64,000 nt of DNA, from assembly GCA_001897355.1 (NCBI GenBank), contig MKST01000007.1, positions 310,228 through 374,227 of the forward strand. The letters run 5' to 3'. Source of the stretch: Solirubrobacterales bacterium 67-14 (GTDB taxonomy: Bacteria; Actinomycetota; Thermoleophilia; Solirubrobacterales; 70-9). Made by a program: the position numbers and the translations under genes. The notes beneath the pieces were generated by a model that had not been told where the DNA came from, did no database searches, and saw nothing but the letters and a program-made list of their open reading frames with translations. Positions 29,347 to 38,275 of this stretch are shown piece after piece (the stretch's first letter is position 1; every line of letters starts with the position of its first letter).

Positions 29347-32300
29347 GTGGCGAATCCCGCGATTACGGTTTGTGGCAGGCTCACCGTTCAATGGGACGGC
29401 AACCAGCTGGAGGGTGACCTACCGGGCCGTCAGGGACGGCTGATCTTCGCGTACCTGGTGCTGAACCGGTCCCGGCCGGTCCGGCGGGACGAGTTGGTCG
29501 AAGCACTCTGGGCCGACGAGGGCCTGCCCAGCGGCGGCGAGGCGCTGCTCGCCCCGCCGCTCTCCCGTCTGCGCAAGGCGCTGGGCAAAGGCCGCCTCGA
29601 AGGCCGGTCCGAGCTCTCGCTCGAGCTGGGCGAAGACGCCTGGATCGACTACGAAGTGGCGCAGCAGAAGCTCAGCGCGGCCCAGGACCTGGCCGGTGAC
29701 CGGGAGGCCAGCGCCGAACGGCTGACCGCCGGCTGGGACGACGCGCAGGAGGCGGCCCGGATCTTCGAGGGCGGCCTGCTGCCGGGCCTGGAGGCACGCT
29801 GGATCGAGGAACACCGGTTCTATTTCGAGGAGCTCAGGCTCAAATCGCTTGAGACCGTCGCCCGGATCGGGGCCAGGCTCGGCCCGGCCGAGCAGGCGAG
29901 GGCCGAACGGTCGGCCCGCAACGCGGTCGAGGCTTCGCCTTTTCGCGAGTCGGCCCGGGCCGCGCTGATCGAGCTGCTTGAAGCGCAGGGCAACGTCGCC
30001 GAGGCGCTGCGGGCATATGAGGAGCTGCGGGTGCTGCTCCGGGACGAGCTCGGCACCTTTCCCGCCCCCGAACTCACGGCCATCTACGAACGGCTGCTGA
30101 ACGCCCACGAACAGACCGGCGCCCAGGAAAACTGGCCGGCACCCTCCCCGCCCGTGCCTACTCGGCGCTCGGCCACCACCCCGAAGAAGATCGGCCTGGA
30201 AATCGACCCCCGGATCGAGGCCGGTGGCCTGGTCGGTCGCGACAAGATCCTCGGCCAGCTCAAGGCCGAGCTGGACCTGGCCGCGGCCGGCGAGCTGCGG
30301 ATCGCGCTGCTGGCCGGCGAAGGCGGGGTCGGCAAGACGCGGCTCGCGGCCGAGCTGGCGGCCAGCCGGGATGACATCACGGTCCTCTACGGCCGGTCTG
30401 ACCCCGATGAGGTCCGGCCCTTCCGGATCTGGGGCGGCCTGCTGCAGTCGGCGGTGCGTCAGCTCGGTGACATCGACCCGGCCGACATCGTCGGTGGTGA
30501 CGGCCCGACCCTCTCGCGGCTCTTGCCGGAGCTGACCCGTCGCATGGACCTGCCCGCGCCCGGACCGACTTCCGACCTCGAGTCTGAACGGCAGGCCCTG
30601 TTCGGTGCGGTGATGCGGATGATCGGCCGTTTCTCGGCGAGACGGCCGATGTTGATCATCCTCGACGACCTGCACTGGGCCGACCGCTCGACCCTGCGCC
30701 TGCTCGCCTCGATGGCCGGCGACAACCCGCTGCGGAGCATCCTCGCGCTCGGCATCTACCGTGACACCGAGCTGCCGTCGAAGAGCCACCTGCCGGAGAC
30801 CCTCAGCCAGCTTCAGCGCCGGCTGCCGACGACGCGGGTCCAGATCGAAGCCCTCGACACGGACGAGGTGCGGAACCTGATCTCCGGCCGCCTCGACGAA
30901 AGCCTGGCCCCGGTCATCCGCGACCAGACCGGCGGCAACCCGTTCTTCATCGAGCAGCTGGTCCGCAACCTGGAAGAGTCGGGAGCGGACCATCCGTCGG
31001 CCGTCCCGCCCGAGATCAGGGAGATCATCTCCCAGCGGGTCGCCCGCCTGCCCGATGGCGGGTCCGAGTTGCTCGGCCGGGCGGCGCTGATCGGGCGTGA
31101 CTTCGAACTGAACATCCTCGAGCGGACCACGAACGAGGACGAGGACCGGATCATCGAACTGCTCGACGCCGCCGTCGAGGCGGGGCTGCTGGACGAGTCG
31201 ACCTCCATCCCGGGCCGGTACTCGTTCGTCCACGCCCTGGTCCGCAGCGCCTTGGGCGACAGCTTCAGCCTGACCCGCCGGGCCGCGATCCACCGCCGGA
31301 TCGGCGAGGCGATCGAGCATCGCAACCAGAACCGCCACGGCCGTCAGCAGGATGACGACCTGCCGGCGCTCGCCTGGCATTTCACCCAGGCCGGCCCGGC
31401 CGAGGCCGACCGTGCGATCAACTACGCGAGCCTCGCCGCCCGCCAGGCCGAGGACCGCCTCGCCTACGACGAAGCGGTCCAGTTCTATGACGGCGCGATC
31501 GCCGCCTGCCGGGCCGACGAGCCGGTCGACCACGGACTGCTGGCCGAGTTGCTGATCTACCAGGCTGAGGCCGAGTGGCGCATGGCTCTGCTGCCGCAAT
31601 CGGTCGCTTCCTTCGTCCAGGCGACCGAAGCGGCCCGCGAATCCGGCCTGCCCGAGCTTTTCGCACGAGCCGCGAACGGGGTCAGTTGGGGCAGCTGGGA
31701 AGCCTTCGACAACGTCCGCGACACCCCGATCTCGCTGCTCAGCGAAGCGATGGAGATGCTGCCCGAGGGGGACGGCCCGCTACGGGCGGAGACGATGGCC
31801 AACCTCAGCCATCTCAAGTTCTTCAGCGGCGACCCTGACGACGACGCGACCGAGATGAGCGCCGAAGCGATCGCGATGGCCGAACGCCTCGATGACGAGA
31901 CCTTCTTCAAGGTGGCCGTTTCGCTGCACTACTACCTGCTGCAGAGCACCACTACCGAGTACCGGATCGGCGCCGCGGACCGGGTGGTCCGGATCGCCGA
32001 GGAATCCGAGGACCGCGAGGATCTGGCCGAGGCGCTGGCCCTGCGGGCGGTCATGTTGACCAAGAACGGGCGCGGCCCGGACTCGGCCGCCGACATCGCC
32101 CGGCACGAAGCCCTGGCCGAGACCCTGCCCCAGGTCCGGAACACGAACTTCTCCCTGCAGGCGGCCCGCTGCTTCCTCGAAGGCCGCTGGAAGCAGGGCG
32201 AGAAGCTGACCGAGGAGGCGCTGGCCGGAGAGCACATGCCCCACTCGGCCCGGATCGCGATGATCGACGCGCTCCACTACATGGACTATGCCCAGCGGGG

Positions 32301-32889
32301 CAAGCTCGGCGAGGTGGTGCCGATTCTCGAACTCGAAGCCGAGGTCTCGGCCAGTTGGAACACCTGGCCGGCCTGGGAGGTCGGCCTCGCCCTCGGTTAC
32401 TGGCAGGCCGGCGACCGGGATCGCGCAGTCGAGCAACTGGAAACGGTCGATTTCGAAGCTCTGAGGTCGATCAACCGGATGCCGCTGATCAAGCCGGTCT
32501 TCTGCGGCGTCGCGGTCATGTTCCTTTCCGAGTTCACCGACCCCGACCGGGCCCGGGTGGTGACCGACCTGATGGAGGACCTTGAGGATCGCTGGACGAT
32601 CTTCGGCCCCGGGGCGCCGACCTTCGGGCCCTACAGCCTGCTCTTCGGAGAGATGTACCTGCTCCAAGAGCGCGACCGGGAAGCCGCGACCGCCTTGGAG
32701 AACGCGGTCGTCGAGTGCGAGGCGATGAACGCCCAGCCGTTCCTCGCCCGCGCCCAACTCGCCCTGGCCGAAGCCCTCACCAGGCTTGACGATCCAGAAG
32801 GCCCAGAACGCACCGCGGAACTGCGCAAATCAGGTTTGGCCATCGCGAAGGATCTGGAAATGGCCCCGCTCCTAGCCCGCTACGCCTAA
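29347..32889 (+). CDS. Giant AfsR/SARP-like transcriptional regulator with ATPase (copy 2)
   Basis: 1180 residues, a tandem duplicate of the preceding gene with the same order: winged helix, BTAD, ATPase with Walker A GEGGVGKT (about 324-331) and Walker B MLIILDDLHWADRS (near 435), TPR-like region. The DNA-binding and ATPase halves are very similar between copies, while the C-terminal sensor half has drifted, which suggests different inputs with related DNA targets. The GTG start lies 9 nt after copy 1, so they form one transcript. An inverted repeat (32897-32914) separates it from the convergent gene. Confidence 0.88.
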   Translation: MANPAITVCGRLTVQWDGNQLEGDLPGRQGRLIFAYLVLNRSRPVRRDELVEALWADEGLPSGGEALLAPPLSRLRKALGKGRLEGRSELSLELGEDAWIDYEVAQQKLSAAQDLAGDREASAERLTAGWDDAQEAARIFEGGLLPGLEARWIEEHRFYFEELRLKSLETVARIGARLGPAEQARAERSARNAVEASPFRESARAALIELLEAQGNVAEALRAYEELRVLLRDELGTFPAPELTAIYERLLNAHEQTGAQENWPAPSPPVPTRRSATTPKKIGLEIDPRIEAGGLVGRDKILGQLKAELDLAAAGELRIALLAGEGGVGKTRLAAELAASRDDITVLYGRSDPDEVRPFRIWGGLLQSAVRQLGDIDPADIVGGDGPTLSRLLPELTRRMDLPAPGPTSDLESERQALFGAVMRMIGRFSARRPMLIILDDLHWADRSTLRLLASMAGDNPLRSILALGIYRDTELPSKSHLPETLSQLQRRLPTTRVQIEALDTDEVRNLISGRLDESLAPVIRDQTGGNPFFIEQLVRNLEESGADHPSAVPPEIREIISQRVARLPDGGSELLGRAALIGRDFELNILERTTNEDEDRIIELLDAAVEAGLLDESTSIPGRYSFVHALVRSALGDSFSLTRRAAIHRRIGEAIEHRNQNRHGRQQDDDLPALAWHFTQAGPAEADRAINYASLAARQAEDRLAYDEAVQFYDGAIAACRADEPVDHGLLAELLIYQAEAEWRMALLPQSVASFVQATEAARESGLPELFARAANGVSWGSWEAFDNVRDTPISLLSEAMEMLPEGDGPLRAETMANLSHLKFFSGDPDDDATEMSAEAIAMAERLDDETFFKVAVSLHYYLLQSTTTEYRIGAADRVVRIAEESEDREDLAEALALRAVMLTKNGRGPDSAADIARHEALAETLPQVRNTNFSLQAARCFLEGRWKQGEKLTEEALAGEHMPHSARIAMIDALHYMDYAQRGKLGEVVPILELEAEVSASWNTWPAWEVGLALGYWQAGDRDRAVEQLETVDFEALRSINRMPLIKPVFCGVAVMFLSEFTDPDRARVVTDLMEDLEDRWTIFGPGAPTFGPYSLLFGEMYLLQERDREAATALENAVVECEAMNAQPFLARAQLALAEALTRLDDPEGPERTAELRKSGLAIAKDLEMAPLLARYA

Positions 32890-32896
32890 GGGGTCG

Positions 32897-32914
32897 GGCG
32901 GGATCCGGCCCGCC
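32897..32914. terminator. Short inverted repeat between convergent genes
   Basis: GGCGGG and CCCGCC pair around a 6-nt loop in the 26-nt gap between convergent genes. It lacks a T run and may be a weak bidirectional terminator. Confidence 0.4.
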
Positions 32915-32915
32915 T

Positions 32916-34793
32916 CTAGCGCTTCCGCCTGAGGATCGCGCTTCCGGTCCGTTTGGCGATGCCCTGAGCGGTGGCGGAGAAGGTGAGCTTGACCTTCTTG
33001 CCTACCTTGGCTTTCTTGGTCAGCTTGACCTTGAAGGTCGCGGTCTTGGTTCTGCCGGCAGCGACGCTGCCGAGCTTCACGCACTTCTTCTTGACCTTGA
33101 CCAGCTTCTTCGGCGCCTTCACGCAAACCTTGGCGTTCTGCGCCTCGCCGTCGCCGACGTTGACCACCTTGACCTTGATCACCCGGGACTTGCCGGCCTT
33201 CAGCTTCTTCGCCTTCGGCTTGATCTTCAATGGACCAAGCTTCGCCTTCGTCTGCTTGAACTCGGCCGTCACCTGGGTCGGGTCGATCAACGTCACCTCG
33301 CAACTCCCCGTTCCGGAACAGCCGCCGCCCGACCAGCCCACGAAGACAGAACCGGGACTCGGCGTGGCGGTCAAGGTCACCTTGGTGAACGAGGGAAGGT
33401 TCTCGGCGCAGTCGTCGCCGCAGTCGATCCCGGCCGGGCTGGACTTGACCGTCCCAGCGCCATCGCCGGCCCGTTTGACCTGGAGGAGCAGCGTCGGCTG
33501 CAGGGTCGACAGGGACTGGATGATCTCATCGGCCCCGTTGGAACGGACCCAGACCGCGGTCATGCTGCCGTCCAACGCGGACACGGCCCGGGGAGCGCCG
33601 GCATCTTGACCTGCGGCCGACAGATCTACCGGGGGACCGAAAGATCCACCCGGCGGACGGGTCGCTGCCTGAACGATGTAGTCGGTCCCGTTGAAGCGGT
33701 CCCAGATCGCCGTTGCGGTACCGTCCGGACTGACCGCGACGTGGGGGTCGTATGAATCGCCGCCGGTCGCGGACAGGTCGACCGGAGTACCAAACGATCC
33801 ACCCGAAGGCCGGGTCACCGCTTGCGCGATGTTGTTGGTCCCATTGGGCCGGATCCAGACCACGGTCGCGGTACCGTCCGCAGCGACCGCGACCTGGGGG
33901 CCGTACGCATCTCGGCCTGCTGCGGAGAGATCTGCAGGAGCACCAAAGGAGCCGCCCGCGGGCCGGCTCGCTGCCTGGATCACCGTGTTGGTCCCGTTGG
34001 AGCGGAGCCAGGTCACGGTCGCGGCGCCACCCGACACGAGTGAGACCTGGGGCTCGTCGGCATCCCGACCGGTCGCGGACAAATCGACCGGAGCGCCAAA
34101 CGAACCGTTTGGAGGCCGAGTCGCCGCCTGCACGATGTCACTGGTCCCGTCGTAACGGGACCAGACCACAGCCGTGGCACCATCCGGAGCGACCGCGACA
34201 TGAGGGGCGTAAGCACCCTGGTCCGCGGCGGACAGATCGACCGGAGTGCCGAAAGAGCCCCCGGGCTGACGAGTCGTCGCCTGGACGACGAAGTGGGATC
34301 CGTCGTAGCGACGCCAGACGACGGTCGCGGTGCCGTCCGAAGCGACCCCGATATCGGGGTCGTCGGCATCCTGTCCCGCGACCGACAGATCGACCGGTGC
34401 GCCGAAGGAACCACCCGGTGGGCGGGTGACCGCCTGAACCATGTTGTTGGTTCCGTTCGAACGGTCCCAAACCACGGTCGCGGTACCGTCCGAACTTACC
34501 GCGACCCCGGGGTTGTAGGCCCCTTGGCCGGTCGCGGACAAATCCACCGGGGCGCCGAAGGTGCCACCAGGAGGGCGGATCGCCGCCTGAATGATGCTGT
34601 CGGCCCCGTTCGAGCGGCGCCAGACCACGATCGCGGTGCCATCCGGAGCGACCGCGACTTGAGGGTTGTAGGCATCCCGTCCAGTCGCGGAGAGGTCAAC
34701 CGCAGGAAACACCCACGGCCCTTGGGAAGCCGCCCAAGCCGTGGCAGACCCAAAGCCGGCCAGAAGAGCAAACACCGCGAACAGCACCTTCAT
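32916..34793 (-). CDS. Secreted repeat protein, probable beta-propeller with CARDB-like tail
   Basis: About 625 residues. A signal peptide (MKVLFAVFALLAGFGSATAWA) is followed by eight tandem repeats of about 50 residues, each built as PVDLSATG, then VAVAPDGTATVVW, then RSNGT and IVQAATRPPGGSFG. This looks like a propeller of short beta blades. A Cys-containing beta repeat (SSPAGIDCGDDCAENLPSF then FVGWSGGGCSGTGSC) and a Lys-rich CARDB-like domain end the protein. A surface-binding or adhesion role is likely; no catalytic residue is evident. It lies 11 nt after a broken paralogue. Confidence 0.8.
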   Translation of the reverse strand: MKVLFAVFALLAGFGSATAWAASQGPWVFPAVDLSATGRDAYNPQVAVAPDGTAIVVWRRSNGADSIIQAAIRPPGGTFGAPVDLSATGQGAYNPGVAVSSDGTATVVWDRSNGTNNMVQAVTRPPGGSFGAPVDLSVAGQDADDPDIGVASDGTATVVWRRYDGSHFVVQATTRQPGGSFGTPVDLSAADQGAYAPHVAVAPDGATAVVWSRYDGTSDIVQAATRPPNGSFGAPVDLSATGRDADEPQVSLVSGGAATVTWLRSNGTNTVIQAASRPAGGSFGAPADLSAAGRDAYGPQVAVAADGTATVVWIRPNGTNNIAQAVTRPSGGSFGTPVDLSATGGDSYDPHVAVSPDGTATAIWDRFNGTDYIVQAATRPPGGSFGPPVDLSAAGQDAGAPRAVSALDGSMTAVWVRSNGADEIIQSLSTLQPTLLLQVKRAGDGAGTVKSSPAGIDCGDDCAENLPSFTKVTLTATPSPGSVFVGWSGGGCSGTGSCEVTLIDPTQVTAEFKQTKAKLGPLKIKPKAKKLKAGKSRVIKVKVVNVGDGEAQNAKVCVKAPKKLVKVKKKCVKLGSVAAGRTKTATFKVKLTKKAKVGKKVKLTFSATAQGIAKRTGSAILRRKR

Positions 34794-34804
34794 CGATTTC
34801 GTGA

Positions 34805-36091
34805 TCAACTGACGTTCCTTCCAGTCCGGCGGGTGAGCACCGCTTTCCCACTTCGTTTGGCGATTCCGTGGGCGGTGGCGGAGAAGGTGAGCTTGACCTT
34901 TTTGCCAATCTTGGCTTTCCTGGTCAGCTTGACTCTGAAGGTCGCGGTCTTGGTTCTGCCGGCAGCGACGCTGCCTAGCTTCACGCACTTCTTCTTGACC
35001 TTGACCAGCTTCTTCGGCGCCTTCACACAGACCTTGACGTTCCGAGCGGTGCCGTCACCGACGTTGGTCACCTTGACCTTCACCCGCTGCGCCTTCCCGG
35101 CCCGGACCTTCTTCGCCTTCGGGGTGATCTTCAACGGACCGAGCTTCGCCTTCGTCTGCTTGAACTCAGCCGTCACCTGAGTCGGGTCGATCAACGTCAC
35201 CTCGCAACTCCCCGTTCCGGAACAGCCGCCACCCGACCAGCCCGTGAAGGCGGAACCGGAGCTCGGAGAAGCAGTGAGCGTCACCTTCGTGAACGAGGGG
35301 TAGGTCTCGGCGCAATCCTCGCCACAGGCGATCCCGGCCGGGCTGGAGCTCACGCTCCCGGAGCCGGTGCCGGTCCGGCTGACCTGGAGGAGTGGAGTCG
35401 GTTGGGCGGTCGAGGCCGACTGGATGATGTAGTTGGTCCCGTTGTCGCGCAGCCAGACCGCGGTCGCAGTGCCGTCCCGCGCGATCGTTATCTATGGCGA
35501 ATAGGCGGTCTGGCCGGCCGCCGAAAGGGCGACCGGATCGCCGAAGGCGCCACCCGGCGGCCGGGTCGCCGCCTGAATGATCCTGTTGGTCCCGTCGGAG
35601 CGCCACCAAACAACGGTCGCGGTACCGTCGGCCGCGACTGCGATCTGGGCGTTGAGGGCGCTCTGGCCCGTCGCCGAGAGATCCACCGGATTGCCGAAGG
35701 CGCCGCCCGGCGGGCGGGTCGCCGCCTGGACGATGTAGTGGGTGCCGTTCAAGCGCGACCAGATGACGGTCGCGGTGCCGTTCGGGGCGAACGCGACCTG
35801 AGGCGAACCGGCATTCTCGCCGGCCTGGGAGAGATCGACCCCGGCACCGAAAGCACCGCCTGGTGGTCGGATCGCGGCCTGAACGATGTTGCTGGTCCCG
35901 TCGTTGCGGACCCACACCGCAATCGCGGTGCCATCGTCCCCGAACGCGACCTGAGGCTGGTCAGAGTTCTGGCCGGCCGCCGAGAGATCAACCGCGGGCA
36001 GCCAAGGCCCCTGCGGAGACGCCGAAGCCGCGACGGACCCGAGTCCGGTGACCACAACGACCGCCGCGAGCAACACCTTGATCAACCGCAA
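34805..36091 (-). pseudogene. Paralogue of the repeat protein, interrupted by an in-frame TAG
   Basis: The same architecture as its neighbour, with fewer propeller repeats (five), the Cys-containing beta repeat and the Lys-rich CARDB-like end. The frame is interrupted at 35492-35494 by TAG, where the repeats have Pro-Gln (NPQVAVAPDG): the codon CAG has become TAG, and the frame continues unbroken on both sides. TAG is a normal stop in many genes here, so recoding is unlikely. A TTG at 36091 behind AGGGGG is the likely start, followed by a signal peptide. Either a real nonsense mutation or a base-call error. Confidence 0.75.
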
Positions 36092-36213
36092 GACCGACCC
36101 CCTGCTTGCAACCGAACGGATTGTCGATCGGTTTTCGAGAGTTGAGAGATTTACTTCGCCGACCCTAGTCGATGTCGTAGCCACCGACATGAAGCCAACA
36201 TGAAGGATTGGCG

Positions 36214-36924
36214 TCAGTGAAGACCAGGCCCTGAAGCCTGCCACTCCACCTGGCCCTTGCCCTCGGCCGCCGAGCGGCCTTCGATGTCATCCCACTGGTG
36301 GAGCATCCGCTTGAGGCGGGCGACCCCGGCCGGGTCGTGGGCGGCGATGCGGCCGGCCAGCTCCAGGGCGGCGTTCTCGGTCGCGGCGCCCGGTGCGACC
36401 TGGTTGACCAGGCCGATCCGCAGCGCCTCGTCGACCTTGACCGTGTTCGAGGAGAGCAGCAAGTACTTGGCGTGGCTGAGGCCGCAGAGGGTGACCAGGC
36501 GGGCCGGACCGACCGGCACCCCGAGCGCAGCGCCGGGGAAGCGCATCTGCAGATTCGCGCCGCCGATCCGGATGTCGCAGGCGACCGCGATCTCCGCTCC
36601 GCCGCCGACCGTGTAGCCATGGCAGGCGGCGATCGTCGGCTTGGGGAACTGGACCACCGCGTCGTAGAGATCGGCGAACAGCTGCATCTTGTTCACCTTG
36701 GCCTCGTCGTCGATGTCCTCCTTGATGTCCGCGCCGGCCGAGAAGGCCATGTAGTCGGTCGAGGAGAAGACCAGCACCTTGACATTCTCGTCACCGCGGG
36801 CGACGGCGACATGCTCGATCAGCTCGACCAGCATCTCGGTGTTGATCGCGTTCAGCGCCTTCGGCCGGTCGAGCTGGATCAGGGCGACGCCCCGGTCGTC
36901 GACTTCATAGGTGCTCAGGCTCAT
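36214..36924 (-). CDS. Enoyl-CoA hydratase/isomerase (crotonase) family
   Basis: A 236-residue crotonase-fold protein. LDRPKALNAINTEM, the oxyanion-hole segment FSAGADIKED and GYTVGGGAEIAVACDIRI (first catalytic Glu) are present. The second Glu of true hydratases, normally in the P-E-I segment, is replaced (FPGAALGVPVGP), so hydratase activity is doubtful and an isomerase, hydrolase or other crotonase reaction is possible. It starts 14 nt after pth and is probably the last gene of the rplY-pth run. Confidence 0.83.
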   Translation of the reverse strand: MSLSTYEVDDRGVALIQLDRPKALNAINTEMLVELIEHVAVARGDENVKVLVFSSTDYMAFSAGADIKEDIDDEAKVNKMQLFADLYDAVVQFPKPTIAACHGYTVGGGAEIAVACDIRIGGANLQMRFPGAALGVPVGPARLVTLCGLSHAKYLLLSSNTVKVDEALRIGLVNQVAPGAATENAALELAGRIAAHDPAGVARLKRMLHQWDDIEGRSAAEGKGQVEWQASGPGLH

Positions 36925-36938
36925 TGGTCCTCAACCTT

Positions 36939-37547
36939 TCAGTTCTCGCCGGTTTCCCCGGCGGCGATTCGCTCGACAAGTCTTTCGGTTTCCCGGGCCG
37001 CGTCGTCGATCAGGTTTTCGACCTGCTCGCGGCTCTCGGAGAACTTCCCCAGCACGTACCCGGCGACCCGGTCGGGATCGGTGCTGTCGGGCCGGTCGAC
37101 CCCGATCCGGACCCGCCAGAAGTCGGCCGAACCGAAGCCCTGTTTCAGGCTCTTGACCCCGTTGTGCCCGGCCGCGCCGCCGCCGAGCCGGTTGCGGATC
37201 TCGCCGAAGGGCAGGTCGATCTCGTCATAGACCGCGATCACCCGGTCGAGCGGGATCTTCTTCGAGCCCCGGGCCGGGCCGGCCGACTTGCCGGACTCGT
37301 TCATGTAGGTGAGCGGGGTCATCAGCACGACCCGCGGACCGCCGGGGCGGATCCGCCCCTCGGTGATCCGGGCGTTGAACTTGTCCTTGGCCCGTGGCAG
37401 ATCCCAGCGCTCGGCCAGAAGGGCAGCGACCATGAAACCGGCGTTGTGGCGACTGCGCTCGTACTCGCGGCCGGGGTTGCCCAGCCCGACGATCAGGATC
37501 GGGGCATCGGACCCGTCTTCGGGGTCTGACCTACGCAGGAAGGACAG
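36939..37547 (-). CDS. pth: Peptidyl-tRNA hydrolase, probable CTG start
   Basis: About 202 residues; recycles peptidyl-tRNA. ILIVGLGNPGREYERSRHNAGF holds the catalytic His (about 34) and Asn. MTPLTYMNESGK, YDEIDLPFG and GHNGVKSL complete the active site. No in-frame ATG, GTG or TTG exists before GLGNPG. The frame opens right after the rplY TAG, and a CTG at 37547 sits 6 nt behind GAGGAG, an excellent ribosome site inside the last rplY codons. Starting at the internal ATG 37433 would delete the active site. The alternative is a missing C in the CCCC run at 37501-37504, which would place an ATG in frame. Confidence 0.88.
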   Translation of the reverse strand: MSFLRRSDPEDGSDAPILIVGLGNPGREYERSRHNAGFMVAALLAERWDLPRAKDKFNARITEGRIRPGGPRVVLMTPLTYMNESGKSAGPARGSKKIPLDRVIAVYDEIDLPFGEIRNRLGGGAAGHNGVKSLKQGFGSADFWRVRIGVDRPDSTDPDRVAGYVLGKFSESREQVENLIDDAARETERLVERIAAGETGEN

Positions 37548-37550
37548 GAC

Positions 37551-38237
37551 CTACTCCTCGTCGGAGGAGTCTTCGCCCGAGTCGCCCTCGTCGGCGGCCT
37601 CTTCGCCACCTTCCTCGCCTTCGCCGACCACTTCCGGCTCGGCTTCGAGATCCTCTTCGGGCTCCTCCTCGACCCGCGGCGGGGAGAGCGTGACAATGGT
37701 GACCTCGGCAGGATCGTCGGCGATCAGCGTGACGCCTTCCGGGGCAACCAGATCCTCGAGCGTGAGGGTGTCGTTGATCTCCATCTCGGAAACGTCGAGG
37801 GCGATCGAGTCCGGGATGTCGGTCGGCAGCGCTTCGACCGTGACTTCACGGGTGACGTGCTCGAGCACGCCGCCCTGCTTGACGCCGGGGCTGACGTCGT
37901 CACCGGTCAGCTCGACCAGAACCTCGGCTTGGATCGCCTGGTTGAGGTCGACCTGCTGCAGGTCGAGGTGCTGGAGGTCGCCGCGCACCGGGTGGTGCTG
38001 CTGCTCCTTGACCACGACCGGAACCGCCTCCGAACCCTCGATCGCGAGATCGAACAGCGCATGCCCTTCACCTAGGATGACCCGGGCGTCGCGGCTTTCG
38101 ACCTGGAAAGAGGTCGCTTCCTTGCCGCCCGAGTAGACGACCCCGGGAACCTTGCCTTCGCGGCGGAGGCGTTTGGAGGTTCGGGTGCCGAAATCGGTAC
38201 GGGTTGTGGCGTTAAGAGTTGCGCGTTCTGAAGACAT
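37551..38237 (-). CDS. rplY: 50S ribosomal protein L25/general stress protein Ctc
   Basis: A 228-residue long-form L25 that binds 5S rRNA. The N-terminal L25 domain (RTDFGTRTSKRLRREGKVPGVVYSGG, then LQHLDLQQVDL) is followed by the TL5/Ctc beta domain (VEALPTDIPDSIALDVSEMEINDTLTL). The last 45 residues are an acidic Glu/Asp tail, longer than in most homologues. The ATG at 38237 gives the standard start. A TATCCT -10 (38248-38253) lies 10 nt upstream. Its last codons carry the ribosome site for pth. Confidence 0.95.
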   Translation of the reverse strand: MSSERATLNATTRTDFGTRTSKRLRREGKVPGVVYSGGKEATSFQVESRDARVILGEGHALFDLAIEGSEAVPVVVKEQQHHPVRGDLQHLDLQQVDLNQAIQAEVLVELTGDDVSPGVKQGGVLEHVTREVTVEALPTDIPDSIALDVSEMEINDTLTLEDLVAPEGVTLIADDPAEVTIVTLSPPRVEEEPEEDLEAEPEVVGEGEEGGEEAADEGDSGEDSSDEE

Positions 38238-38247
38238 TGGACAGAAC

Positions 38248-38253
38248 AGGATA
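38248..38253 (-). promoter_or_regulatory. -10 box of rplY
   Basis: TATCCT on the minus strand, 10 nt before the ATG, within the 38-bp divergent gap shared with the ABC1 kinase promoter. Confidence 0.45.
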
Positions 38254-38263
38254 GGGAAACCCG

Positions 38264-38269
38264 TACGCT
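38264..38269 (+). promoter_or_regulatory. -10 box for a leaderless ABC1 kinase transcript
   Basis: TACGCT ends exactly 6 nt before the GTG at 38276. Confidence 0.5.
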
Positions 38270-38275
38270 TGAGGC

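Noticed and set aside
37433-37433. Internal ATG as the pth start
   Set aside because: It would remove the GLGNPG motif and catalytic His, which are clearly encoded upstream in the same frame.
37505-37507. ATG at 37507-37505 as the pth start in the present sequence
   Set aside because: In the given sequence it is out of frame and meets a TGA after four codons; it would work only if one C is missing nearby.
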